Origin: Paracoccus haematequi
GTDB lineage: Bacteria > Pseudomonadota > Alphaproteobacteria > Rhodobacterales > Rhodobacteraceae
Length of the DNA stretch: 64,000 nt
NCBI RefSeq assembly: GCF_900631945.1
Contig: NZ_UZWE01000026.1
Coordinates: forward strand, 62,001 to 126,000
Direction: 5' to 3'
Shown: positions 28,009 through 35,196 of the stretch, piece by piece
Numbering within the stretch: position 1 is the first letter of the stretch
How the letters are laid out: each line of letters opens with the position of its first letter
Translations under genes and position numbers: made by a program
Notes under the pieces: generated by a model
What the model was told of the DNA's origin: nothing
What the model saw: only the letters and a program-made list of their open reading frames with translations
Database searches by the model: none

Positions 28009-29303
28009 CGGCGGGGCTGATCGTCTCGGCCGCGCGGTCGGGCAGCGGCAAGACCACGGTGATGCTGGGCCTGCTGCGCTGCCTGGCCGAGGACGGCGTG
28101 GCCGTGCAGCCGTTCAAATGCGGCCCCGACTATATCGACCCGGCGTTTCACCGCGCGGCCTGCGGGCGGGCGTCCTTCAATCTGGACAGCTGGTCGATGC
28201 CCATGGGCCTGCTGGCGACTCAGCTGGCGCGGGCGGACGGCTTCGCCCTGGCCGAGGGGTCGATGGGCCTGTTCGACGGCGTGGCGGCGAATGGCGAGAC
28301 CGGCAACGGCGCCAGCGCCGACATCGCCGCGCTGACCGGCTGGCCGGTGCTGCTGGTGCTGGATGTCTCGGGCCAGGCGCAGACGGCGGCGGCCCTGGCC
28401 CTGGGCATGGCCGGGTTCCGCGATGATGTGCGGGTGGCGGGGGTGATCCTGAACCGCGTCGCCTCGGCCCGGCACGAACGGCTGTGCCGCCTGGCCTTCC
28501 AGGCGCGGGGCATCCCCGTCCTGGGGGCGCTGCCCCGGCGCGGCGACCTGACCATCCCGGAACGGCATCTGGGCCTGGTGCAGGCGGCGGAACACCCGGA
28601 TCTGGAAACCGCGATCCGCGCCTATGCGGCCTTCCTGCGCGCCCATGTCGATCTGGACGCCGTCCGGGCCGCGGCGCGGGGGCGTGCCGTGCCGTGGACC
28701 GGCGGGCGCCCGGTGCCGCCGCCCGGCCAGCGGATCGCGTTGGCGCAGGATCAGGCGTTTTCCTTTGTCTATCCGCATCTTCTGGACGGCTGGCTGCGGC
28801 AGGGGGCCGAGGTGCTGACGTTCTCTCCTCTGGCCGATCAGCCGCCGCCGGACGCGGATGTCTGCTGGCTGCCGGGGGGCTATCCCGAACTGCATGCCGG
28901 GCGGATCGCGGGCGCGGCTCGGTTCCTGGAGGGGCTGCGCCGCTTTGCGGCCATCCGTCCGGTGCATGGCGAATGCGGGGGCTACATGGTGCTGGGCCGG
29001 GCGCTGATCGACGCGGCCGGGACCAGCCATCCGATGGCCGGGCTGCTGGGGCTGGTCACCAGCTATCAACAACGGCGGATGCATCTGGGCTATCGGCTGG
29101 CGCGGCTGTCGGACCCGATGCCGGGCCTGCCCGCCGGGACGCGGCTGCGGGGGCACGAGTTCCATTATTCCACCATCCTCGACCAGCCGGATGCCGCCCT
29201 GGCCCAGGTGCAGGATGCCGACGGCGCGGCGGTGGCGGAAACTGGATCGCGGCGCGGCCGCGTCACCGGCACCTTCTTCCACCTGATCGCGCAGGCCGCA
29301 TGA
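28005..29303 (+). CDS. cobB: Hydrogenobyrinic acid a,c-diamide synthase CobB
   Basis: CobB amidates the a and c side chains with glutamine and ATP, giving the substrate of CobNST. The 432-residue chain begins with a GTG codon and has an N-terminal P-loop (SGSGKTT near residue 11) and [13 protein letters not shown]-terminal class I-like glutamine amidotransferase domain follows, with the nucleophile Cys in [11 protein letters not shown] near residue 326 and a late His in RGHEFHYS. It overlaps cobM by 4 bp and the second DUF1636 gene by 4 bp. Confidence 0.95.
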   Translation: MTAGLIVSAARSGSGKTTVMLGLLRCLAEDGVAVQPFKCGPDYIDPAFHRAACGRASFNLDSWSMPMGLLATQLARADGFALAEGSMGLFDGVAANGETGNGASADIAALTGWPVLLVLDVSGQAQTAAALALGMAGFRDDVRVAGVILNRVASARHERLCRLAFQARGIPVLGALPRRGDLTIPERHLGLVQAAEHPDLETAIRAYAAFLRAHVDLDAVRAAARGRAVPWTGGRPVPPPGQRIALAQDQAFSFVYPHLLDGWLRQGAEVLTFSPLADQPPPDADVCWLPGGYPELHAGRIAGAARFLEGLRRFAAIRPVHGECGGYMVLGRALIDAAGTSHPMAGLLGLVTSYQQRRMHLGYRLARLSDPMPGLPAGTRLRGHEFHYSTILDQPDAALAQVQDADGAAVAETGSRRGRVTGTFFHLIAQAA

Positions 29304-29614
29304 CCTGCGTCTTCGTCTGCGCCGAATGCCCCGGCGGGGCAGACAGGCTGGCGGCGATCCGGGCCGCGCTTGGCGGGACCGCCTGCACGGTGCGCGCGGC
29401 GGGCTGCATGTCCGGCTGCCGCAGCGGCGGCTCCGTGGCGGTCAGGGCGCCGGGGCGGATGGCCTATCTGTTCGGGCCGGTGGACGGCGGCGACGGCCAG
29501 CGGCTGCGCCGGTTCCTGGATCTCTACCACGCCGCGCCGGGCGGAGAGATCCGCGATGCGCGCCCGCTGGGTCCGCTGCGCTTCAAGGTTCTGGCGCGCA
29601 TTCCCGGCGCTTGA
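29300..29614 (+). CDS. DUF1636 family cysteine-rich protein, copy 2
   Basis: This 104-residue protein is a second, diverged DUF1636 member. Its cysteines are VCAEC near the N-terminus (C-x2-C, as in copy 1) and AAGCMSGC in the middle (C-x3-C). The third mid-chain cysteine of copy 1 is absent (RSGG follows). ATG 29300 overlaps the cobB stop. It is the last gene before cobalamin riboswitch 2, while copy 1 is the first after riboswitch 1. The function is unknown; metal or Fe-S binding linked to cobalt or corrin handling is inferred from context and cysteines. Confidence 0.78.
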   Translation: MTCVFVCAECPGGADRLAAIRAALGGTACTVRAAGCMSGCRSGGSVAVRAPGRMAYLFGPVDGGDGQRLRRFLDLYHAAPGGEIRDARPLGPLRFKVLARIPGA

Positions 29615-29647
29615 CCACCGGCCCCGGCGGTGCCAGTCTGGCGGCGT

Positions 29648-29800
29648 GCAAGGTGCGGCCGCAAGGCCGCATGGGAACAGGGATCACCAACCCGACCGCC
29701 CCCGCGACTGTGAGCAGAGAGCCGATCCGGCACGCCACTGTGGCCGCGCCATGGGAAGGCAGGAAAGGCAGCGACCTGCGAGTCAGGAGACCGACCTTGC
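29648..29800 (+). ncRNA. Cobalamin riboswitch 2
   Basis: The outer stem GCAAGGT (29648-29654) pairs with ACCTTGC (29794-29800). Inside are GGCCGCATGGGAACAGGG, CCGCCCCCGCGACTGTGAGC, GCCACTG...ATGGGAAGGC and the B12-box-like AGTCAGGAGACC (29781-29792). It leads cbtB and cbtA, so cobalt import is placed under cobalamin feedback separately from the synthesis genes. Confidence 0.95.
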
Positions 29801-29814
29801 GCGAAACGCAATCC

Positions 29815-29832
29815 GCCGTCGGGGATGACGGC
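29815..29832 (+). promoter_or_regulatory. hairpin directly before the cbtB ribosome site
   Basis: GCCGTC (29815-29820) pairs with GACGGC (29827-29832) over a 6-base loop, ending one base before AAGGAGGG (29833-29840). It may be part of the translational switch of riboswitch 2. Confidence 0.4.
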
Positions 29833-29845
29833 AAGGAGGGACGAC

Positions 29846-30016
29846 ATGACGACGCTTTCCCGCGCATCGGCCGCGGTTTCCACATCGCTGCGCGACATCT
29901 TCATCGTGGCCGCCATCGGCGCGGTTCTGGTCTTCACGGCCGGCCTCGCGCAGTCCGAGACGCTGCACGACGCCGCCCATGACGTGCGCCACGCCACCGG
30001 CTTTCCCTGCCACTGA
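29846..30016 (+). CDS. cbtB: Cobalt transporter small subunit CbtB
   Basis: CbtB is a tiny one-helix membrane protein associated with CbtA in predicted cobalt uptake. The 56-residue chain has a single membrane helix (about residues 21-40) and the family C-terminus with spaced histidines, HDAAHDVRHATGFPCH, a likely metal-binding tail. AAGGAGGG sits 5 bases before the ATG; the in-frame ATG 21 bases upstream is not preferred. It is directly below cobalamin riboswitch 2 and overlaps cbtA by one base. Confidence 0.92.
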   Translation: MTTLSRASAAVSTSLRDIFIVAAIGAVLVFTAGLAQSETLHDAAHDVRHATGFPCH

Positions 30017-30750
30017 TGCTGTCGCGTCTTTTGTCCAGCGCCCTGATCGCTGGTGCTGCCGCAGGGCTGATTGCCGCCCTGTTGCAGTTGGGCTTTGTCC
30101 AGCCCGTCCTGCTGCACGCCGAACTTTACGAAGGCGGCGAACTGACCCATTTCGCGGCGCCCGGTGACCACCATCACGACGCGGCGGACATTGCCCATGA
30201 CCATGATCATGCCGAAGGCGCCGCCGCTGCGGCCCATCCCGACATGGGCGGCCTCGACCTGAGCCGCGACGGATTGTCGGTGCTGTTCTCGATCCTGGTC
30301 TATGCCGGCTATGCGCTGCTGCTGGTGGCCGCCATCGCGCTGGCCGAAAACCGCGGCCATGCCGTCACCGCGCGCCAGGGGCTGCTGTGGGGCGTCGCGG
30401 GTTTTGTCGCGGTGCAGCTTGCGCCCGCCTTCGGCCTTGCCCCGGAACTGCCCGGCATGGCCGCCGCCGACATCACGCAGCGCGAGATCTGGTGGCTGGC
30501 CACCGTCGCCCTGTCCGCTGTCGCGCTGTGGCTGATCGCCTTCGGCAAGTCCTGGGCCGCATGGGCGCCCGCCATCGTCCTGGCCGCCCTGCCCCACTTG
30601 GTCGGCGCGCCTCACCCGGCCGAACTGACCGGCCCGACCCCGCCCGAGCTTGCCGCCCAGTTTGCGGGCCGCGCCTTGGGCGTGGGCCTGGTGGCCTGGG
30701 TCGCCCTGGGCCTGCTGACGACCACCCTATGGTCGCGCGGCCGCGCCTGA
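30016..30750 (+). CDS. cbtA: Cobalt transporter subunit CbtA
   Basis: CbtA is a membrane protein of the predicted cobalt importer that is often under cobalamin riboswitch control. The 244-residue chain has about five or six hydrophobic helices and, after the first, a His/Asp-rich loop (DHHHDAADIAHDHDHAEG, about residues 51-68) suited to binding cobalt. Transport has been predicted from genome context for the family; the mechanism is not settled. It is coupled to cbtB by a one-base overlap, and its 3' end overlaps cobF on the other strand by 24 bp. Confidence 0.92.
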   Translation: MLSRLLSSALIAGAAAGLIAALLQLGFVQPVLLHAELYEGGELTHFAAPGDHHHDAADIAHDHDHAEGAAAAAHPDMGGLDLSRDGLSVLFSILVYAGYALLLVAAIALAENRGHAVTARQGLLWGVAGFVAVQLAPAFGLAPELPGMAAADITQREIWWLATVALSAVALWLIAFGKSWAAWAPAIVLAALPHLVGAPHPAELTGPTPPELAAQFAGRALGVGLVAWVALGLLTTTLWSRGRA

Positions 30751-31518
30751 TCCCCGTCCCGGCGCCCCGGCGCCGGGATCGCGCCGCAGCAGATAGATAT
30801 CCATGATCCATCCGTTCCTGTCGCGGGCGGCCTGCCGGGCAGCGACGATGCGCGGTCCAGCCTCGGACAGCGGACCTGCCTCGACGATCTGGTCCGGCAT
30901 TCCGACATAGGCGCCCCACCAGATGCGGACCCCGGCGGGATCCAGCGTCTGGAAGCTGTTCATGCCGTCCAGCATCACCACCAGCGTATCGACGCCGGCC
31001 GGCCAGCCCTCGTCGCGCAGCCGCCGCCCGGTGGTGACAAGGAAGGGCGCGCCGATCTCGTTCAGGGGGATCGCATGGGCCGCCGTCAGCCCTTGCAGCG
31101 ACATGATGCCCGGCACCACATGGACGGTCATGGCCCGCCGGTCCGCCAGCCGCGCCGCAATGCGCAGCGAACTGTCATAGAGAGCCGGATCCCCCCAGAT
31201 CAGCAGCGCCACCCGCAACGCACCGGGATGGACCGCGATTACCCTCTCCCAGCAACCGGCGATCGCCTCATGCCAGTCCAGCACGCCGCCTTCATACCCG
31301 TCCGAGGCATCCCGAACCGGCAGGTCGAATTCCGCCAGCACCGTTTGCGGATTGGTCAGCACCTCGTCGCAGATCCGGCGCCGCGCCTGGGCCAGTTCCG
31401 CCTTCTCCTCGCCCTTGCGGGGAATCAGGATCAGATCGGCACGGTTGATCGCCGCGACGGCCTCAAGCGTCAGATGCTCGACCCGTCCCATGCCGATGCC
31501 GATAAGCCAAACTTCCAT
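30727..31518 (-). CDS. cobF: Precorrin-6A synthase (deacetylating) CobF
   Basis: CobF methylates C-1 and releases acetate in the aerobic route. The chosen start is ATG 31518 (MEVWLIGIGMG), giving 263 residues; ATG 31542 is an alternative. Motifs are IGIGMGRVEHLTLEA, ADLILIPRKGEEK, LLIWGDPALYDSSLR and VVPGIMSLQGLTAAHAIPLNEIG, matching the SUMT fold. It faces cbtA and lies at the border of the decayed mobile region, so its promoter sits next to the tniQ remnant. Confidence 0.93.
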   Translation of the reverse strand: MEVWLIGIGMGRVEHLTLEAVAAINRADLILIPRKGEEKAELAQARRRICDEVLTNPQTVLAEFDLPVRDASDGYEGGVLDWHEAIAGCWERVIAVHPGALRVALLIWGDPALYDSSLRIAARLADRRAMTVHVVPGIMSLQGLTAAHAIPLNEIGAPFLVTTGRRLRDEGWPAGVDTLVVMLDGMNSFQTLDPAGVRIWWGAYVGMPDQIVEAGPLSEAGPRIVAARQAARDRNGWIMDIYLLRRDPGAGAPGRGSGAAARP

Positions 31519-31599
31519 CCCGGATGCCCCGCCGTGGACCATGCAAGGCGCTTCTGAACCCGGGTCAGGCGGCGGTCAAGCGGCCTTCCTACCATTACA

Positions 31600-32580
31600 G
31601 TTTCGTTTTTAATTTGATATGAGAGCGTTTCGCTACGGCCTGATGCGCTCGTCGCCACAATGACCATGCGATGATCTGTGCGGGCTGGGATCATGGATAT
31701 AAACTCCCGAACAACATCGCGCACCACGTCAAAATCTGGGTCATCATCACGAGAGCGCAGCCAGTCGAAGAATACGCCGTAGTGCGACCGGTAGAGTTTT
31801 TCTCCCACCGGATGAGAAGCCTGGATTTCTTTGAGCGTTTGGCGCAATGCCTCCGAACCGTCGCGAAGGATGCTCAAGCCAGCGGGCCGGCCGCTGTCCA
31901 TTGCGCATCCGCAAGTTCCGCTCGCTTTACCTTGGTCCCAAGGTCAGAAGCGCGCCAAGCATCTCGCAGGTCTGCGCTGCCATATGAAACGGCAAGCGGT
32001 CCAGCCAGCTTTGTCCGGGTCCGTCCTGGATTCGAACGGTCAAATACCTCTCCAGTTCCAGATCCTGAGACACAGCCAGATCACCGGCCGTTGGTTTAAA
32101 GCCGTTGAGCACGGGGATGTGATCAAAGCAATCATTGCCGTTTTTTGGCTTGGGAACGGCGACGAGGTGACACCCATGTTTCTGGCAGGTGCGGATCGCT
32201 GCGACTTGCCACACCCCATGATGGATGATTCCCGTCCTGTCGGGCGCGTCTTGAACGCACCTCGGGCAAATCCGAAGCGTTGTCCGTATTAACCCCGTGA
32301 ATTTGATATGTTCGTCCCCAAGCTGAAACCAACCCGCCTCAATCAGAGAAGGTGTCGATGCTTGCAGCGGGACAGGATCGATACCGCCCAGAACTGCCAT
32401 CCGCTGGATTTCGAGCGGGTCGCCATTCACAAGCGCGAAGTAATCGATCCCAACGTCCGAGCAGAAGGTGATCCTCCGGGGCGCGCCATTCCGCCGAGCC
32501 AAGCGAGAGGCGAAGGACGTCGCGGATTCCCCCACGATCGTGGGGACTGTCAACGGTAGCGGTTTTGTTGCCGGGAACAT
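31600..32580 (-). pseudogene. tniQ: tniQ-like transposition protein, two frameshifts
   Basis: The intact first part (to 31927, about 217 residues) resembles TniQ of Tn5090/Tn5053-type transposons: an N-terminal TIVGESATSFASRLARRNG and zinc-finger-like cysteines in ICPRC and RTCQKHGCHL. After GALLTLGP the frame breaks: the next part (KVKRAELADAQWTAAG) is read in a second frame and the following part (PAGLSILRDGSEALRQTL) in a third, so two one-base losses are implied near 31893-31930. The 3' limit is unclear and the last frame runs into cobF sequence. The start is ATG 32580 (or 32586), with GGGAG upstream. No tniA or tniB is nearby. Confidence 0.72.
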
Positions 32581-32586
32581 CAACAT

Positions 32587-32856
32587 TTCTCCCGTGAGAA
32601 GACCTGCCGCGCATCAATCCGGTAAAAATCGGGGATGATGAACGGGTTGAATGAATCGTCGCAAGCGGTCCGCAGATGATAGGCGCGGGAAAAATCCTAG
32701 GGTGCCAGCTTGCGGGATCCGTTGAGGAAAGCCTGTTCGATGGCCGCCAGCGTCAATTCGATGACCCCACCTTCCTGCTGAATCCGTAAGCTGCGATGCG
32801 CCTCTGTGTGGAGATTTGCACGGGAGGTGTCGGTGGGATTCCATCGGGAGCGCAGT
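32587..32856. other. 270-bp stretch between tniQ and the IS66 remnant
   Basis: No convincing gene is present. GTAAGCTGCGATGCGCC near 32787 looks like the GTAAGC-type terminus of IS66-family elements, so the left end of the IS remnant probably lies here. Confidence 0.4.
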
Positions 32857-33252
32857 ATGGAGGCCGTTGGGTTTGTGGAGCTTCTGGCGGCTCCGGCGGC
32901 CAAGCGGCGATGGTCTGACGAGGCGAAGGGCCAGATGGTGGCAGAGACGCTGGTGCCACGCGTCACAGTGAACGAGGTGGCGCGTCGGCATGGGCTGAAG
33001 GCCACCTATGCCCCCGGTCGGGGAGGCCAGCATGCCGAGCGCATCTTGCAGGGATTTGGCGGCATTCTGCAGGTCGACGGCTATGCCGGATACAACCGAC
33101 TGATTGCAGCGGACCGGATCGGTCCGGGCATCCAGCTCGCCTATTGCTGGGCCCATGCCCGCCGCAAACTGATCGAGATCACCCGCACCGGACCAGCACC
33201 GATTGCCGAGGAAGGCGTGGCCCTCATGGATGATATGTGGGGCGAGGACTGA
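32857..33252 (+). pseudogene. IS66-family remnant: Orf1 head joined to transposase core
   Basis: This open frame of 131 codons joins two IS66 proteins. Residues 1 to about 52 match the small HTH protein of IS66 elements (KRRWSDEAKGQMVAE...VNEVARRHGLK). Immediately after come IS66 transposase residues (YAPGRGGQHAERILQG, LQVDGYAGYNRL with one catalytic Asp, AYCWAHARRKL, IAEEGV). The middle, including the rest of Orf1, Orf2 and the transposase N-terminus, is gone through an in-frame deletion. The frame ends early, so this cannot be an active transposase. GGGAG precedes the ATG. Confidence 0.75.
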
Positions 33253-33305
33253 GGGTCGGGAGAGGCTTGGATCTTACAAGCCATGGGCCATGTTGAGGGG
33301 CGAGC

Positions 33306-33464
33306 ATGAACGAAACCGACGAACTGATACGCGCCGAGATTGCCGCGCTTATTAGAGGCACCGCACGTATCCGCGAACGACCTGTCTGGCAGACTACGTT
33401 GGCTGGCGCCGCAGTTGTTGTTCTGGGCGTCACCTTCGGCGCTGCTCTGGCTTTGCTTAGCTGA
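33306..33464 (+). CDS. small single-span membrane protein of unknown function
   Basis: This short gene of 52 codons has the ribosome site GAGGGG 6 bases before its ATG. It encodes an amphipathic N-terminal half (MNETDELIRAEIAALIRG, then charged RIRERP) and a single C-terminal hydrophobic helix (about residues 30-51). It resembles no family I can name. The good start site and clean amphipathic-then-membrane design favour a real gene over chance, but it lies in decayed mobile DNA. Confidence 0.5.
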   Translation: MNETDELIRAEIAALIRGTARIRERPVWQTTLAGAAVVVLGVTFGAALALLS

Positions 33465-33556
33465 GGTATGAACGTTGCAGCCACGATATCCTGTGGGGTG
33501 CGGGTGGCACTACTGCGATCTATTCCAATGATTTATGAGGTATTCAGCCTGATCGC

Positions 33557-33603
33557 GAGGCAACTTCCGTGATCAAAAAGGCAGAACTATCCGCCCCTTA
33601 TCA
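33557..33603. repeat. direct repeat copy A of the tRNA-Pro terminator region
   Basis: These 47 bases match 35016-35062 at 42 of 47 positions, with a 19-base identical core around CAAAAAGGCAGAACTATC. It keeps the hairpin (with one wobble pair) and T run on the minus strand. Copy B is the terminator of tRNA-Pro, so copy A looks like a duplicated insertion site. Confidence 0.75.
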
Positions 33604-33933
33604 GTCAATATGAAATTTCTCAAAGTCTTGCTTTGTTCGCCAAGCGAATCTTGAACGGTATCAATATTTTATTGCCAGTCTATTCTTGGAGTTTACCATT
33701 CGTTCCACCGACAAACAGGCCACTGCCCTCAGCAAGAAGACCCCCGCAGCCTGAAGGATTTGTCATAACGTCTTTGCACAAACGAAGCCCGGTGCAACTT
33801 CTCGCGAGGGGTCTGCCAAAGCCTGCATTGAGGAAGCCAGCACCAATGGCTGCGCGCCTGTTGACGCCGCTGGGCATGGGGTGAGACAGGCCCTACTTTT
33901 CGCGGTGCCGTAGACTATCTATTATCGTGCTGA
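33604..33933. other. 330-bp gene-poor stretch in the mobile region
   Basis: I see no credible gene. One plus-strand frame (about 33790-33915) reads like a short coding remnant but has no start and no recognisable match. Confidence 0.4.
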
Positions 33934-34750
33934 TTCACTATTGTCAGCCCTTGGATCATCACATCAACCATGGAGCGTGCGGGAATACTCGACGGCTTCG
34001 CTCGGGCAGTTCAGCGAGGGGCCGAGATTGAAGTTTATGCCGATCCGCTGCTGAATGCGATGCCGACCAGAGAAAGGTTTCACCCATATGGAAATCGCGG
34101 AACGGGCATTGGTGGACATAGGCGTAAAAATGCACGCCTTGCCCCAGCTCCATAGCAAAATCGTTGCTATTGATGGCGAGCAGCTTTGTATCGGATCCTA
34201 CAACTGGCTGAGCGCGGACCGACAGGGCAAATACGCCCGGCACGAAACGTCCTTTTTCGTGGGTGGACAGAGTGAGGAGTTGCGCGGTCACATAGCTTTC
34301 CGTGATTGCTCCTACGATCTGGATGAAGTATCCCTTAACGAAGCTTCAATTGAGCGCTTATTGGATTGGTGTGGGGGAGATCAGGAGAAGCTTACTAAGC
34401 TTGCAGGGTTGGTTTGCCCCTTCACGACTGTTGAAGGCGGTGGGGCACCTTTAGAAAACCCGAAGAAAGTCAAGCTGAGTGACCATATGACGTCTCTTCT
34501 TGACGCTGTTGACGATAGAGCAAGCGTTGTCGAGGCCATTTTTGCGCGCACTTGGCCATCTGGCTGGTCTGGATCGCTTGCAGATATCCTTGAAGTCAGA
34601 GCCCGTGCACTTGAGGAACTGTCGGAGTATCCATCCGCCATAGTTCAAGAAATGGTAGTTGAGAAATTGAAAGAGATTAGCCGGGCTGTTTTGAGAAATC
34701 GCGCAAGTGAGGCTGAGGAGAACAATCGGCAAGAGCAGCGCTTCGAATAG
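33934..34750 (+). pseudogene. phospholipase D-like protein, truncated and frameshifted
   Basis: The C-terminal portion (from ATG 34088 or 34055) has a PLD-superfamily active-site motif, HSKIVAIDGEQLCIGSYNW (H-x-K-x4-D-x6-GSxN), then about 170 residues without a known domain. The upstream part (33934-34060, SPWIITSTMERAGIL and EIEVYADPLLNA) continues the same family in another frame. One frameshift near 34060-34085 and a stop at 33931 therefore break the gene. Only one of the two HKD motifs needed for a usual PLD enzyme is left. PLD-like proteins occur in nucleases, helicase-linked repair proteins and defence systems; which kind this was cannot be told. Confidence 0.68.
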
Positions 34751-35015
34751 CCGTTCCAACTAGCTTGCTGCGGTGGCGATGCTGCTCGGCGACGGTCAGC
34801 TTTCCGCCCTTATTACCGATGTGAGAGCAGAGGCGCCGAGCAGCAGACGAAGCAGCGCCCATTATGAGCGTTTGATTGCACTGCTGCATCGCGATGCGCC
34901 CTACCGCCGTCAGCGCCGATAGTAGTACTCAATCGAGTTCTCTGAGTACTCGCAGGGTTAGCGCAGCACTATGCTGATAGATTTCAATGCATTGACTAAA
35001 GACGGGCCTCTTCAA
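34751..35015. other. gene-free spacer with two inverted repeats
   Basis: No gene is seen. It holds a perfect 11-bp inverted repeat (GCTGCTCGGCG at 34781-34791, CGCCGAGCAGC at 34834-34844, 42 bases apart). It also holds an 8-bp one (AGTACTCA at 34924-34931, TGAGTACT at 34943-34950). They may be terminator or recombination-site remnants. Confidence 0.5.
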
Positions 35016-35062
35016 GAGGCAAGTCCCGTGGTCAAAAAGGCAGAACTATCTGCCTCTTATCA
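35016..35062. repeat. direct repeat copy B, tRNA-Pro terminator region
   Basis: This is the partner of 33557-33603 (42 of 47 identical). It starts 10 bases beyond the CCA end of tRNA-Pro, so it is the natural chromosomal copy. The 1.4 kb between the copies holds the broken PLD gene. Confidence 0.75.
35034..35056 (-). terminator. Rho-independent terminator of tRNA-Pro
   Basis: On the minus strand AGGCAGA-TAGT-TCTGCCT forms a perfect 7-bp stem followed by a run of T, about 20 bases after the tRNA 3' end. Confidence 0.85.
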
Positions 35063-35072
35063 AAAATAAACT

Positions 35073-35149
35073 TGGTCGGAGCGAGAGGATTCGAACCTCC
35101 GACCCCCTGCTCCCGAAGCAGGTGCGCTACCAGGCTGCGCTACGCTCCG
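35073..35149 (-). tRNA. tRNA-Pro(CGG)
   Basis: The 77-nt minus-strand gene folds as a cloverleaf. The acceptor stem is CGGAGCG with CGCTCCG, the anticodon arm CTGCTTCGGGAGCAG has anticodon CGG, and the T-loop is GGTTCGAATCC. The discriminator is A and CCA is encoded (35073-35075). Its 3' end faces the decayed mobile region. Confidence 0.96.
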
Positions 35150-35196
35150 ACCGTGGTGGGGCAGGTAGCGCGGGCTGCGGGCGAATGCAAGCCCCG

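Larger units (their letters stand above)
31590..35072. mobile_element. decayed mobile-DNA region next to tRNA-Pro
   Basis: Between cobF and tRNA-Pro(CGG) the base composition falls, real genes thin out, and only broken mobile genes are seen: a frameshifted tniQ, an IS66 internal-deletion remnant and a broken PLD gene. The 3' end of the tRNA gene faces the region, a classic insertion point. No integrase is present and the left edge is not sharp; 31590 is approximate. Confidence 0.65.

Noticed and set aside
31500..31700. search for a copy of the tRNA-Pro 3' end (attL) at the left edge of the mobile region
   Set aside because: No convincing match to the tRNA end was found; a short ATTCGAAC at about 32030 is chance. 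The duplicated sequence is the terminator, at 33557.
32614..33156. 180-codon minus-strand frame over the IS66 remnant
   Set aside because: Antisense to a recognisable IS66 sequence, no domain.
33633..33884. 83-codon plus-strand frame
   Set aside because: No ribosome site or family, atypical composition; probably noncoding or remnant.
31600..35072. CRISPR-associated transposon (because of tniQ)
   Set aside because: No Cas genes, repeats, tnsA/B/C or array in the window.
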